DNA of 64,000 nt from Chloroflexota bacterium (GTDB lineage: Bacteria > Chloroflexota > Limnocylindria > Limnocylindrales > CSP1-4): assembly GCA_015478725.1 (NCBI GenBank), contig JADMIG010000007.1, forward strand, positions 1 through 64,000. Direction: 5' to 3'. The translations under genes were made by a program, and so were the position numbers. Below, one piece after another: positions 42,261-51,041 of the stretch; positions within the stretch are counted from its first letter, which is position 1; every line of letters starts with the position of its first letter. The notes beneath the pieces are model-generated. The model was not told the DNA's origin. It made no database searches and saw only the letters and a list, made by a program, of their open reading frames with translations.

Positions 42261-43520
42261 TCAGCCGATCGCGCCGTGGTACCGCGTCTTGAGCGCGGCG
42301 ATCCGCCGCCAGGAGGCGTCGATCCGGGCCTCCGTGATCCTCCCGGCTGCGACGGACTCGGCGATCATGGCGATCGTCGTCTCCACGATCTCGGCGTCGT
42401 ACAGCTGCTGGTTCGCGATCGTGAGTATGTCCGTCCCGGCGAGGATCGCCCGCTCGACCGCCGTCTCGTAGCCGTAGACCTTGCGGAGCGCGCCCATCTG
42501 GAGGTCGTCGCTGAGGACGACCCCCTCGAATCCGAGGCTCGTCCGGAGGAGACCGTCGATCACTGCACTGGACAGGGACGCGGGATACGTCCGGTCGAGC
42601 TTCGCATCGAAGACGTGGGCGACGAGGACGGCGTCCGCCGCGCCGGCGGCGACGATCGCGCGGAACGGCTCGAGCTCGGCGGGGGTCCACGTCGTCGTCA
42701 CGTCCACCCAGCCGAGGTGGCTGTCCGCGGTCGAGGAGCCGTGGCCGGGAAAGTGCTTGATCGTGCCCGCCACGCCGGCGTCGTGGAGGCCGGCGAGGAA
42801 CGCGAGGCCCTGCCGCGTGACGACGGCCGGATCCGCGGAGAAGCTCCGCTCGAGGGCGCCGATCGCCGGGCTCGTCGGGTTGACATCGACGTCGACGACC
42901 GGAGCGAGGTCGAGGTCGATCCCCGCGGCGGCGAGGGTCTTCCCGATCGCCCGGGCACGCTGCCGCGTGTAGGTCGCGTTGTCACGGGTGCCGAGCGCGG
43001 CGGCCGAGACGGTGGCGGGGAAGCCCCGGGCCGTCGTCAGGCGGTCCACCTCGCCACCCTCCTCGTCGATCGCCACGAGGAGGGGGACGTGGGCCACCGC
43101 CCGCAGACCGGCCACGAGGGTCCGGAGCTGTGCCGGCGACGCGACGTTCCGGGAGGAGCTGCCGCTCGGGCCATCGGTGTCGAAGAGAAGGACGCCACCG
43201 AGCCCGCGCTCCCGGATGTCCACCACGGTCGTGGCGGCCTGCGCGACGGTGAGGCCACGGAACCCCACGAGGAGCATCTGGGCGATCTTCGTCCGGAGGT
43301 CCGGGCCGGCTGGCACGACGATCGTCGGCGAGGCGCGGGTCGTGGACGGCGAGGCGGTCGCGCCGGGGCTTCCCGACCCTGCGGGGGCAGGTGATCCGGA
43401 CGCCGCGTCCGCGCAGGCCGCGGCGGCCATCGCGATGACCGCGGCCCCCGCCAGCCGAAGGAACGAACGGCGCGAGAGGACCTCGGGCGGTCGTGGGCGC
43501 AGCGGGCCGGCGGGACTCAC
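42261..43520 (-). CDS. GH3 beta-N-acetylhexosaminidase-like Tat lipoprotein
   Basis: A 419-residue exported GH3 enzyme. A twin-arginine motif (SRRSFLRLAGA) precedes a lipobox (AAAC), so it should be exported folded and lipid-anchored. The GH3 barrel shows KHFPGHGSSTADSHLG, the NagZ-type loop with His acid/base, and SDDLQMGAL with nucleophile Asp; LLVAIDEEGGEVDRL is also typical. It likely removes GlcNAc from peptidoglycan fragments or chitin. The GTG start at 43520 lacks a clear ribosome binding site and is uncertain. Confidence 0.85.
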   Translation of the reverse strand: MSPAGPLRPRPPEVLSRRSFLRLAGAAVIAMAAAACADAASGSPAPAGSGSPGATASPSTTRASPTIVVPAGPDLRTKIAQMLLVGFRGLTVAQAATTVVDIRERGLGGVLLFDTDGPSGSSSRNVASPAQLRTLVAGLRAVAHVPLLVAIDEEGGEVDRLTTARGFPATVSAAALGTRDNATYTRQRARAIGKTLAAAGIDLDLAPVVDVDVNPTSPAIGALERSFSADPAVVTRQGLAFLAGLHDAGVAGTIKHFPGHGSSTADSHLGWVDVTTTWTPAELEPFRAIVAAGAADAVLVAHVFDAKLDRTYPASLSSAVIDGLLRTSLGFEGVVLSDDLQMGALRKVYGYETAVERAILAGTDILTIANQQLYDAEIVETTIAMIAESVAAGRITEARIDASWRRIAALKTRYHGAIG

Positions 43521-43605
43521 CGGGTCATCATCGACGCTCCGCGACCGTGCGGTCCAGAATGGGATCCGGCGCGTCTCGTCAGCCGTCGCCTGGAGGGAAC
43601 CTGGG

Positions 43606-44583
43606 ATGCATCTCGATCGCCGGTTCGCGAACGCCGGCGTCTTCCTCGTGGCCCTCGGTGCCGTGCCGCTCGCCCTGCAGGCCGGTGCGATCGACGCGTC
43701 GAACGTCGCCGACGCCTGGCGCCTCTGGCCGATCCTCCTCATCCTCGCCGGCATCGGGATCCTGCTCTCGCGGACGAGCCTCCGAGCTGCCGCCGGGCTC
43801 CTCGCGGCGCTGACGATCGGCCTCATCGGCGGCGGCCTCATCGGCGCCGGATGGCCAGGCTTCGGCGCCATCGGCTGCGGTGGTGGTTCGGGCGGCTCGG
43901 CGTTCACCTCGTCGACGGGCGATCTCGGAAGCTCCAGCGCGTCGGTCGACCTGACGGTCGGCTGCGGCGATCTCCAGGTGACGACCCGGCCCGGCACGAC
44001 CTGGTCATTGAGCGGCACGAGCGCGGATGGGCGGACGCCGGCGGTGTCGGCCGATCCCTCGTCGCTCCGGATCCAGAGCCAGCGGGGCGGGGGCTTCTTC
44101 GACCTCGGGGCGGCACGGTCGACGTGGGATCTCGCTCTCCCGACCGCACCCGCGCTCGATCTCGGGCTCACGCTCAACGCCGGAACCGCACGGCTCGGTC
44201 TCGGCGGCGCGCGGCTCGGCTCCGTCGACGTGACCGTGAATGCCGGATCGGGCCGGATGGACCTGTCCGGGGCGACGGCCCTGGGATCCGTCGGGGCGAC
44301 GGTGAATGCCGGCGAGCTGCTCATCGGCCTGCCGGCCCAGAGCGCCCAGGGGTCGTTCACGGTCAACGCCGGGCACCTCGGGATCTGCGTCCCGGCCGGG
44401 GTGGGGCTGCGGGTCCAGACGAGCGGCGCCCTCGGTGGTAACAACCTTGCCGACCGCGGTCTGGCAGGTAGCGGCGACGTCTGGACCACGCCGGGCTACG
44501 ACGCTGCGCCGGTGAAGATCGACATCGACGCGACGATCAACGCCGGGAACCTCGAACTCGACCCGAACGGAGGCTGCTCGTGA
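43606..44583 (+). CDS. LiaF-like membrane protein with beta-helical adhesin-type domain
   Basis: A 325-residue protein. The N-terminus has three to four hydrophobic segments (NAGVFLVALGAVPLALQ; LWPILLILAGIGILLSR; AAAGLLAALTIGLIGGGLIG) of the DUF5668/LiaF type; the C-terminal 200 residues form repeated short strands with NAG motifs (LTLNAGTARLGL, VTVNAGSGRMDL, ATVNAGELLIGL, FTVNAGHLGICV) as in LiaF C-terminal and DUF4097-type repeats. GGAGGG precedes the ATG. GTGA overlap with the next gene. In Firmicutes LiaF tunes cell-envelope stress signalling; no histidine kinase is adjacent here. Confidence 0.75.
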   Translation: MHLDRRFANAGVFLVALGAVPLALQAGAIDASNVADAWRLWPILLILAGIGILLSRTSLRAAAGLLAALTIGLIGGGLIGAGWPGFGAIGCGGGSGGSAFTSSTGDLGSSSASVDLTVGCGDLQVTTRPGTTWSLSGTSADGRTPAVSADPSSLRIQSQRGGGFFDLGAARSTWDLALPTAPALDLGLTLNAGTARLGLGGARLGSVDVTVNAGSGRMDLSGATALGSVGATVNAGELLIGLPAQSAQGSFTVNAGHLGICVPAGVGLRVQTSGALGGNNLADRGLAGSGDVWTTPGYDAAPVKIDIDATINAGNLELDPNGGCS

Positions 44584-45290
44584 ACGACCGCCTGTATCGC
44601 TCGACTTCCGACCGGATGCTTGCCGGGGTGGTGGGTGGGCTCGCCGACCGGCTCGATCTCGACCCGTCGCTCGTTCGGGTGGGCTGGGTCCTCCTGACGA
44701 TCGTGTCCGGCGGCATCTTCTTCGTCATCTACATCGTCATGTGGCTCGTCGTTCCGGAGGAGCCTGAGGGCTGGATGCCGGGCTGGGCGCCGGGAGCCCC
44801 GGCCGGACCGGGTGAGCCGGGCGGGCCGGCGATGGCTCCGGGCTGGGCGCCGGGAGCCCCGGGCGGGCCGGCGATGGCTCCCACGGTGGAACCCGGTGCC
44901 ACTCCCGGACCCGGACCGGCAGGCGGGCCGAGCCCGGTCGGAGGCCCGCCCCTCGCGGGCCCCGGTCCAGCGGGTCCCTCCGGCCCTGGGTGGACCGCGG
45001 GGCCTGGGTGGACGGCGGGACCGGCTGGTCCCGGTTGGACGGGCGGGCCCGATCCGTGGAGTCGACAGGCCCGCCGTGAGGCCCGGCGCGCGGCCCGTCG
45101 CGCGCGACGGGATTCAGGAAGCGGCGCCCTCGTCATCGGCGTCATCCTCATCCTCGTCGGGGCATACGCCCTCGCCCGAACCTTCATCCCGCAGCTCCAG
45201 CTGGACCGCTACTGGCCGGCCGCCCTCGTCGTCCTCGGCGTCGTCCTCATCGCGGGCTCGTTGCGACGGGGCGGGCCGGCGCCGGGCTGA
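44580..45290 (+). CDS. PspC-domain protein with Pro/Gly-rich linker
   Basis: A 236-residue membrane protein. Residues 3-62 are a PspC domain (LYRSTSDRMLAGVVGGLADRL; VFFVIY-like helix GGIFFVIYIVMWLVVPEEP); a 100-residue Pro/Gly-rich linker follows, then a basic stretch and two C-terminal helices (LVIGVILILVGAYALARTF; ALVVLGVVLIAGSL). PspC proteins sense or relay envelope stress. GTG start overlaps the LiaF-like stop, so the two are coupled. The linker contains a recent 60-bp duplication. Confidence 0.8.
   Translation: MNDRLYRSTSDRMLAGVVGGLADRLDLDPSLVRVGWVLLTIVSGGIFFVIYIVMWLVVPEEPEGWMPGWAPGAPAGPGEPGGPAMAPGWAPGAPGGPAMAPTVEPGATPGPGPAGGPSPVGGPPLAGPGPAGPSGPGWTAGPGWTAGPAGPGWTGGPDPWSRQARREARRAARRARRDSGSGALVIGVILILVGAYALARTFIPQLQLDRYWPAALVVLGVVLIAGSLRRGGPAPG
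44781..44881 (+). repeat. Internal 60-bp duplication in the PspC linker
   Basis: A 22-bp block starts at 44781 and recurs at 44841; a 19-bp block at 44821 recurs at 44863. Together they encode two near copies of an PGWAPGAP...GPAMAP unit. The near identity at DNA level points to a recent slippage event. Confidence 0.7.
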
Positions 45291-45316
45291 GCCGGTGCCT
45301 CGGCGGAAGGCTCGGA

Positions 45317-45340
45317 GGCCTGGCGGCGAAGCGCCAGGCC
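45317..45340 (+). terminator. Hairpin after the PspC gene
   Basis: GGCCTGGCG (45317-45325), 6-nt loop, CGCCAGGCC (45332-45340): perfect 9-bp stem 26 nt past the stop; no U-tract. Confidence 0.55.
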
Positions 45341-45742
45341 GGCTCAGAGGCGACGCCGGCCGGAATCGAGACGCCGGTTCGGCCCGAACTCCGCTAATCA
45401 CTCCCGGGGGACCGTTACGCGACTCGGCAGGGTCCGTGCGGCCCCCGGCGGCACCCTTTCCGGGCCGGATTCCCACGATCCGAGAAACCGAGCGGTCCGT
45501 TCATGCACGTCGGGGCATGAGCGCCGGAATCCGGGCGTCGGTTCCTGGATAGCGCCCGGCACGCGAGAGTCAGGCCGGATTCGACCTCACCGTACCGGCC
45601 CGAGCGGGTCGCGCTCCAGGGCGAGTCGCCGATCCATTCGCCGAGCGGCTTCCTCGCGCTGCTCGAGCGCTACGGGCAGTAGGGGCCGGTCGCGAGGGAC
45701 CGGTCGCGCCCGCGCGGTGTCGTCGGCTACGATGGCGGCCGC
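45341..45742. other. Non-coding stretch before tRNA-Gly
   Basis: No supported gene in about 400 bp. A small inverted repeat TCATGC...GCATGA lies near 45502-45522. TACGAT at 45728-45733, nine bases before the tRNA, is the likely tRNA -10 box. Confidence 0.5.
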
Positions 45743-45818
45743 GCGGGAGTAGCTCAGTCGGTAGAGCGTCAGCCTTCCAAGCTGAATGTCGCGGGTTCGA
45801 GACCCGTCTCCCGCTCCA
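45743..45818 (+). tRNA. tRNA-Gly (anticodon TCC)
   Basis: A complete cloverleaf of 76 nt with encoded CCA. The acceptor GCGGGAG pairs with CTCCCGC (45808-45814). The anticodon stem TCAGC/GCTGA encloses CTTCCAA, so the anticodon is TCC (45776-45778). The T arm is CGGGTTCGAGACCCG with the GTTCGA loop. Confidence 0.97.
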
Positions 45819-45864
45819 CGCTCCTGTTCATCGACGACCTGCCCAGCCGCGTTTGCCAACAGCG

Positions 45865-45897
45865 GCGTGAGCGGTAACCTGCTGATACCGCTCACGC
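45865..45897. promoter_or_regulatory. Perfect 12-bp inverted repeat between tRNA-Gly and the HTH gene
   Basis: GCGTGAGCGGTA (45865-45876), 9-nt spacer, TACCGCTCACGC (45886-45897). It ends 11 nt before the HTH start codon. It could be an operator for the HTH protein, a tRNA-distal hairpin, or both. Confidence 0.55.
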
Positions 45898-45908
45898 TGG
45901 AGAGACCG

Positions 45909-46175
45909 ATGGACAAGCTCTACTACACTCCCAGGGAAGTCGCGGTGGCCCTCGCCATGAGTGATGACGCTGTTCTCGATCTCATCGACCGGGGCGAGCT
46001 TCCAGCGTTGCGGGTGTCGCCTCGGATCATCCGCATTCCCATCGCGGCGTTCGACCGTTGGCGAGCCGGGCTCTCGCCCAGGCGTCGGCGTGTCGCCATC
46101 CGTTCGGCCCCCAGGAAGGTCGTGATCGGAGCTGGTGAGAGGCTGCCGGAAGGAGCTCGGGCGCTGAGCCAGTGA
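45909..46175 (+). CDS. Excisionase-type helix-turn-helix protein
   Basis: An 88-residue protein with a MerR/excisionase-like HTH_17 domain (YYTPREVAVALAMSDDAVLDLIDRGELPALRVSPRIIRIPIAAFDRW), the kind annotated as DNA-binding excisionase family. The basic C-terminus (SPRRRRVAIRS) would aid DNA binding. GGAGAG precedes the ATG. Although the fold occurs in phage Xis proteins, no integrase lies nearby and the gene may be a small chromosomal regulator. Its place right after a tRNA gene is typical of integration sites. Confidence 0.75.
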   Translation: MDKLYYTPREVAVALAMSDDAVLDLIDRGELPALRVSPRIIRIPIAAFDRWRAGLSPRRRRVAIRSAPRKVVIGAGERLPEGARALSQ

Positions 46176-46211
46176 CCGCGCCCCGATCGCCTCGGGATCC
46201 GACCCCCCGCG

Positions 46212-47798
46212 TCAGTGGACCCGCGACTCCATCCCGGCCCAGAACGGCTCGCGGAGCTCCGCCTTGAGGACCTTGCCGGTGCCACCCTTCGGGAGCGACT
46301 CGCGGAACTGGATCTCGCGGGGGACCTTGAAGACCGCCAGCCGGCTCCGGCACCAGGCGCGGAGCTCCTTCGCCGAGACGGTCGCATCCGGCTTGCGGAC
46401 GACGAGCGCCACGGGCACTTCGCCGCGCGCGTCGTCCGGGGCGGCGATGACGGCACATTCGAGGACCGCCGGATGGGCGCCGATCGCGACCTCGATCTCG
46501 ACGGACGAGATGTTCTCGCCGGCCGAGATGATGATGTCCTTCGAGCGGTCCTTGATGAGGAGGTAGCCGGCGGCGTCCATCGTGGCCATGTCGCCGGTGT
46601 GGAGCCAGCCGTCGCGGATGGCGGCGGCGGTCGCCTCCGGGTCGCGGTAGTAGCCGTCCATGACCGTGTTGCCGCGGACGACGATCTCGCCGATCTGCTC
46701 ACCGTCCGGCCGGACGTCGCGACCTTCTCCGTCGACGACGCGGATCCGCACGCCGGGGATCGCCCAGCCGGTCATCGCCTGGCGCTCCACCCGCCGCTCC
46801 GGCGGCTCGGCCGCGGTGAGCGCGGTCCGCGGCTGGGCGAGGGTGATGATCGGGGAAGTCTCTGTGAGGCCATAGCCGACGATCGCCCGGACGCCGAGCT
46901 CGGATTCGAGCGAACGGATGAGCGCCGGCGAGGCGGGCGACCCGCCGACGATGACCTGGCGGAGGCTTGAGAGGTCGTACCGGCTACGCTCGCGGTGGTT
47001 GAGGAGCGCGGTGAAGATGGACGGCACCGCCAGGAGCCGGGTGACCCGATGGCGGGCGACGAGCTCCATGAGGGCGGCGGGATCGAAGCGGCGGAGCATG
47101 ACGTGCCGGCCGCCGATCATGGTGAGGAAGTGCGGCGTCCCCCAGCCATTGACGTGGAAGAGCGGCACGACGTGAAGGACGACATCGTCCTCCGTGAACC
47201 CGAGGCCGAGCTGGGCGGCGAGGCTGTGGAGGTAGAGCTCGCGATGCGTCATCGCGACGCCCTTCGGAAGCCCGGTCGTGCCGCTCGTGTAGAAGAGCTC
47301 CGCCATCGCGTTCTCGTCGATCACCGGATGGAGTGGCTCGGTGGATGCGGAGGCGAGGAACGCCTCGTACTCGTGGTCGGCGATGCCGTCGGACTCGCCG
47401 TCGAGGATGACGAAGGCCGGTCGGGACGCGAGCTGCGGCCCGATCGATTCGACCAGCGGCCGGAAGTCCGCGTGGAACGCGACGATCCGGGAGCCGGCGT
47501 GGTCGAGGATGTATGCGATCTCCGCCGGCGCGAGGCGGATGTTGATCGGGTTGAGGACGGCCCCGGCCTCGAGGACGCCGTAGTAGGCCTCGAGCAGGTG
47601 GTGCGTGTTGTAGGTGATGAAGGACACCCGGTCCCCGGCCTCGACGCCAAGGAGCCGGAGGGCGTTCGCCAGCCGATGGGTCCGCTCCGCGAACGCTCGG
47701 TACGTGTACTCGCGATCCCCGTCGACGACGCCGATCCTGTCGCCGAAGAACGTCTCCGCCCGGTCGCGGAACTCGAGGACGGAGAGTGGGACGAACAC
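46212..47798 (-). CDS. Fatty-acyl/aryl-CoA synthetase (AMP-forming)
   Basis: A 528-residue ANL-superfamily adenylating enzyme. The ATP loop is LFYTSGTTGLPKGVAMTH; VGYGLTETSPI, WLHTGDMATMD and the C-terminal hinge DRSKDIIISAGENISS follow, and the catalytic Lys lies in PKGGTGKVLK. The sequence resembles medium- or long-chain acyl-CoA synthetases; chain length cannot be fixed. GTG start with AAGGAGG 7-8 nt upstream. It lies 43 bp after lysA on the same strand and could be read through from the dap operon, but it has its own ribosome binding site. Confidence 0.9.
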   Translation of the reverse strand: MFVPLSVLEFRDRAETFFGDRIGVVDGDREYTYRAFAERTHRLANALRLLGVEAGDRVSFITYNTHHLLEAYYGVLEAGAVLNPINIRLAPAEIAYILDHAGSRIVAFHADFRPLVESIGPQLASRPAFVILDGESDGIADHEYEAFLASASTEPLHPVIDENAMAELFYTSGTTGLPKGVAMTHRELYLHSLAAQLGLGFTEDDVVLHVVPLFHVNGWGTPHFLTMIGGRHVMLRRFDPAALMELVARHRVTRLLAVPSIFTALLNHRERSRYDLSSLRQVIVGGSPASPALIRSLESELGVRAIVGYGLTETSPIITLAQPRTALTAAEPPERRVERQAMTGWAIPGVRIRVVDGEGRDVRPDGEQIGEIVVRGNTVMDGYYRDPEATAAAIRDGWLHTGDMATMDAAGYLLIKDRSKDIIISAGENISSVEIEVAIGAHPAVLECAVIAAPDDARGEVPVALVVRKPDATVSAKELRAWCRSRLAVFKVPREIQFRESLPKGGTGKVLKAELREPFWAGMESRVH

Positions 47799-47841
47799 GG
47801 CGAGCCTCCTTCGCGGTCACGATACTCGGCCCGCGGGCGCG

Positions 47842-49197
47842 TCACCGAACCATCGCGACGCCCCCGCCGGGGCGGCTCGCGGACGGCTCGTCCGTCGTCG
47901 CCCACGGGACGATCTGGCGGTCGAGCCACTCGGCCGGCTCCATCCGTGGCCGGATGAGCGCGGCCCGACCGTCCCGGATCGCGACTTCCGCCGGCATCGG
48001 GTGGGAGAGGAACAGCGGCATCGACTCGGCGAATCCGTAGGCGCCGACGTCGAGGACGGCGACGAGATCGTCCGGCCGTGGGGCCGCCATGACGGTCGAC
48101 GCGGCGAGCACGTCGAGCCCGGAGCAGAGCGGTCCGGCGATCGTCACCCGCGTCGGCTCAGCGGCACCGGCTGCCCGGTCCGTGAGCCGCTCCCCGGTCC
48201 GGGGCAGGAGCCGGATCCGGTGCTCCTGGCCCACGAGGACCGGACGGAGCAGGTGATTGATCCCGCCATCGAGGATCGCGACGGTCGAGCCGTCGACGGC
48301 CTTCGTGTCGACGATTCGGGCGACGTACGTTCCGGCCGGGCCGACGAGATACCGCCCGGGTTCCACGAGGATCCGCAGGCCTCGGGTCGCCGGGTCCGCG
48401 GCGACGCGCTCGGTGAGTGAGGCGAGGCGGCGCGCCAGCTCGTCGAGATCGAGCGCTCGTTCGTCCGGCCGATACGGGATGCCGAGCCCGCCGCCGACGT
48501 CGACGAGCCGGAGGCGGAAACCAGCCTCCGCGGCCATGGTCCGGCCGAGGTCCACCACCCAGGCCGCGTGGTCGGCGAGTGCCGCCGCGTCGAGGACGTT
48601 CGAGGCCCCGAAGGCGTGGATCCCGAGCGGCTCGAGGTGCGGCGACCGGGCCGCCGCGACGGCCGCGGCCCGCAGGTCCGCGAGGCCCATCCCGAACTTG
48701 CCCGCCCCCGCGTCACCGACGATCCGGAGGCGCTCGAGCTGGGCCGCACTCGGGACGGCCGCCCGAAGCAGGACCGGGACGCGCCGCCCGCTCTCCGCCG
48801 CCAGGCGTTCGAGGCGCTCGAGCTCGCCGGGCGACTCGACGGTGATCGCCCGAACGCTCGCCTCGACAGCGGCCCGCAGTTCGTCGGTCCGCTTGCCAGG
48901 GCCGGTCACGACGATGCGCGACGGGTCGATCCCCGCCCGACGAGCGGTCTCGAGCTCGCCGCCCGACGCGACGTCCGCCCCGAGGCCGAGCGAGCCGAGG
49001 AACGACACGACCGCCAGCGCCGGGTTCGCCTTCACCGCGTAGGCAAGCTCGAACGCCGGCGGGAGTGCGGCGACGAGCGCGGCGACCTGCCGCTCGATGA
49101 CGGCGAGGTCGTAGACGTAGAGCGGCGTGCCGAACGTCTCGGCCAGTGTCGCCAGATCGGTGGGTGCCGCCACCTCGATCGCCGCCGGTGCCGTCAT
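47842..49197 (-). CDS. lysA: Diaminopimelate decarboxylase
   Basis: A 451-residue fold type III PLP enzyme. Lys56 in LAYAVKANPALA binds PLP; DVGGGLGIPY and EPGRYLVGPAGTY bind phosphate and substrate; GPLCSGLDVLA supplies the active-site Cys from the partner subunit. It converts meso-diaminopimelate to lysine, the last step of the pathway. The start overlaps the dapD stop by ATGA. Other members of this fold act on ornithine or arginine, but the dap context settles the assignment. Confidence 0.9.
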   Translation of the reverse strand: MTAPAAIEVAAPTDLATLAETFGTPLYVYDLAVIERQVAALVAALPPAFELAYAVKANPALAVVSFLGSLGLGADVASGGELETARRAGIDPSRIVVTGPGKRTDELRAAVEASVRAITVESPGELERLERLAAESGRRVPVLLRAAVPSAAQLERLRIVGDAGAGKFGMGLADLRAAAVAAARSPHLEPLGIHAFGASNVLDAAALADHAAWVVDLGRTMAAEAGFRLRLVDVGGGLGIPYRPDERALDLDELARRLASLTERVAADPATRGLRILVEPGRYLVGPAGTYVARIVDTKAVDGSTVAILDGGINHLLRPVLVGQEHRIRLLPRTGERLTDRAAGAAEPTRVTIAGPLCSGLDVLAASTVMAAPRPDDLVAVLDVGAYGFAESMPLFLSHPMPAEVAIRDGRAALIRPRMEPAEWLDRQIVPWATTDEPSASRPGGGVAMVR

Positions 49198-50036
49198 CGG
49201 AGCGCCTCCTCGAGCGCCACCCGGGCGTCCGTGCCGGCGTCGCGGTACTTCACGACGAGGGCGGTCGAGACGGACAGGCCGTGCGTCCGGGCGAACGTCC
49301 CGTCGAGCGTGCGCGATCCGGGGACGACGACCGCCCGCGGCGGGATCGCGAGCGGCGCGTCGGCCGTGCCGGTGAGCACGTCGTCCGTCGTGAGGTCGTA
49401 GAGGCGCGACGTCCCGGTGAGGATCGTCCCTGCCGCGAGGACCGCCTCGGCCCCGACGAGGACACCCTCGAAGAGCCCGCACTGGGCGCCGACGAACGCG
49501 CCATCCTCGACCACGACCGGCCGTGCCCCCGGCGGCTCGAGGACGCCGCCGATCTGGACGCCCGCGGCGAGGTGGACGCGAGCACCGATCTGGGCGCACG
49601 AGCCGACGAGGACGTGCGAGTCGATCATCGTGTCCTCGCCGATCCAGGCGCCGACGTTGACATACGACGGCGGCATGACGACGACGCCGGGTCCGAAATG
49701 GACGCCGGCCCGGATGGTGGTCCCGCCCGGGACGATCCGCCACGGCCGACCGGCTGCGGCGGCGGTCTCGGCGAGCGGTCCGTCGAGGAGCGTCTTGAGC
49801 GGGAGGCCGGCCCGGTCGCGGAACTGGAAGACGCCGCCGAGGTCGCGATCGACGGTGGTCCGATCGGCGAAGCGGGCGAGGATCGCCGCCTTCACGGCGA
49901 TGTCGACGCGCCAGCCGCCGGGCACCGCGGGGTCCGGCCAGGCGGCGCGGACCCGGCCGGCGTCGAGCTCATCGAGGATCGTCCGCGGATCCAGCGCCGC
50001 CGCGGACCCTGGCCGGCCGGGCCCAGGCGCGATCAC
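49194..50036 (-). CDS. dapD: Tetrahydrodipicolinate N-succinyltransferase
   Basis: A 280-residue left-handed beta-helix acyltransferase. Hexapeptide repeats run from IRAGVHFGPGVVVMPPSYV through IGARVHLAAGVQIGG to EAVLAAGTILTG, after a helical N-terminal domain that binds substrate. It makes N-succinyl-2-amino-6-ketopimelate, so the organism uses the succinylase branch. GTG start overlaps the dapA stop (GTGA). DapD is ordinarily about 270-300 residues, so it is complete. Confidence 0.9.
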   Translation of the reverse strand: MIAPGPGRPGSAAALDPRTILDELDAGRVRAAWPDPAVPGGWRVDIAVKAAILARFADRTTVDRDLGGVFQFRDRAGLPLKTLLDGPLAETAAAAGRPWRIVPGGTTIRAGVHFGPGVVVMPPSYVNVGAWIGEDTMIDSHVLVGSCAQIGARVHLAAGVQIGGVLEPPGARPVVVEDGAFVGAQCGLFEGVLVGAEAVLAAGTILTGTSRLYDLTTDDVLTGTADAPLAIPPRAVVVPGSRTLDGTFARTHGLSVSTALVVKYRDAGTDARVALEEALR

Positions 50037-51025
50037 GCGACCACTCCCGCCGCGACCGCGGTCCCTGCCGTCCGGGTTCGGCCGGCCGGCGTCTCGATGA
50101 GCCCGGCATCGCGGAGCACGGCCGCGAGCCTCGCTCGGGCCGGTTCCTCGAGCGGGAGGAGCGGACCGCGGACCGCGTCGCTGCGGAGGATGCCCATGAG
50201 GGCCAGGGCGGCTTTCGCCGGGACGGGATTCGGCGCGTCCATGAAGTTCGCCCGGAAGAGGGACAACCAGCGGGTGTGAAGGCGGCGCGCGGTCTCGAAG
50301 TCGCCGGAGCGAGCCGCGGCGCAGAGGGCGACCATCTCGCCCGGGATCTCGTTCGAGGCGACGGAGATGACGCCGTCGCCGCCCATGACGAGGACCGCGA
50401 GCGTCCAGGCGTCGTCGCCGGCGAGGACCGCGACGTCGCGCGGGCGATCACGGCAGATGACCGCGATCTGGTCGAGGTTCGCCGACGCCTCCTTGATCCC
50501 GATGACCCGCGGATGCTCGGCGAGCCGCAGGAAGACGTCCGCAGGGACGTTCGAGCCGGTCCGCGACGGCACGTTGTACACGACGATCGGCAGATCGCCC
50601 TCGTCGGCGACGGCGCGGAAGTGCGCCTCGAGCATCCGCCCGTCCGGCCGGTTGTAGTACGGCGCGACGACGAGCGCGGCGTCCGCCCCGAGCTCGGCGG
50701 CCCGGCGGGTGGCCCGGATCGTCGCTGCGGTGTCGTTCGTGCCGGTGCCGGCGACGACCGTCACCCGCGAGCGCGACGGTCGTTCGGCCGCCGTCTCCAC
50801 GGTGAGGGCGACGATCCGCTCCCGCTCCCCGGTCGAGAGGGTCGGCGCCTCGCCGGTGGTGCCGCACGGGACGAGGCCGTCGATGCCGGCGAGGATCTGC
50901 CAGCGGACGAATTCGCGGAGGGTCCCCTCGTCCACGGCGCCGTCGGCTGTGAACGGGGTGACGAGGGCGGTGAAGGCGCCGCGGAGCGCGGGGCGGGTCG
51001 CGGGTCGGCTGGTGCGAGGTGACAT
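50033..51025 (-). CDS. dapA: 4-Hydroxy-tetrahydrodipicolinate synthase
   Basis: A 330-residue class I aldolase-fold enzyme. The Schiff-base Lys lies in VIGIKEASANLDQ, the catalytic Tyr in VVYNVPSRTGSN and the Thr pair in PCGTTGEAPTLS. It condenses pyruvate with aspartate semialdehyde. The N-terminal 17 residues and the C-terminal 20 are Arg/Ala-rich extensions. AAAGGA precedes the ATG by about 9 nt. An 8-bp tandem repeat separates it from dapB. Confidence 0.93.
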   Translation of the reverse strand: MSPRTSRPATRPALRGAFTALVTPFTADGAVDEGTLREFVRWQILAGIDGLVPCGTTGEAPTLSTGERERIVALTVETAAERPSRSRVTVVAGTGTNDTAATIRATRRAAELGADAALVVAPYYNRPDGRMLEAHFRAVADEGDLPIVVYNVPSRTGSNVPADVFLRLAEHPRVIGIKEASANLDQIAVICRDRPRDVAVLAGDDAWTLAVLVMGGDGVISVASNEIPGEMVALCAAARSGDFETARRLHTRWLSLFRANFMDAPNPVPAKAALALMGILRSDAVRGPLLPLEEPARARLAAVLRDAGLIETPAGRTRTAGTAVAAGVVA

Positions 51026-51041
51026 CGGAGGGATCCTTTCG

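Noticed and set aside
45587-45916. 109-codon minus-strand frame over the tRNA region
   Set aside because: It reads through tRNA-Gly and the HTH gene start, and shows no domain.
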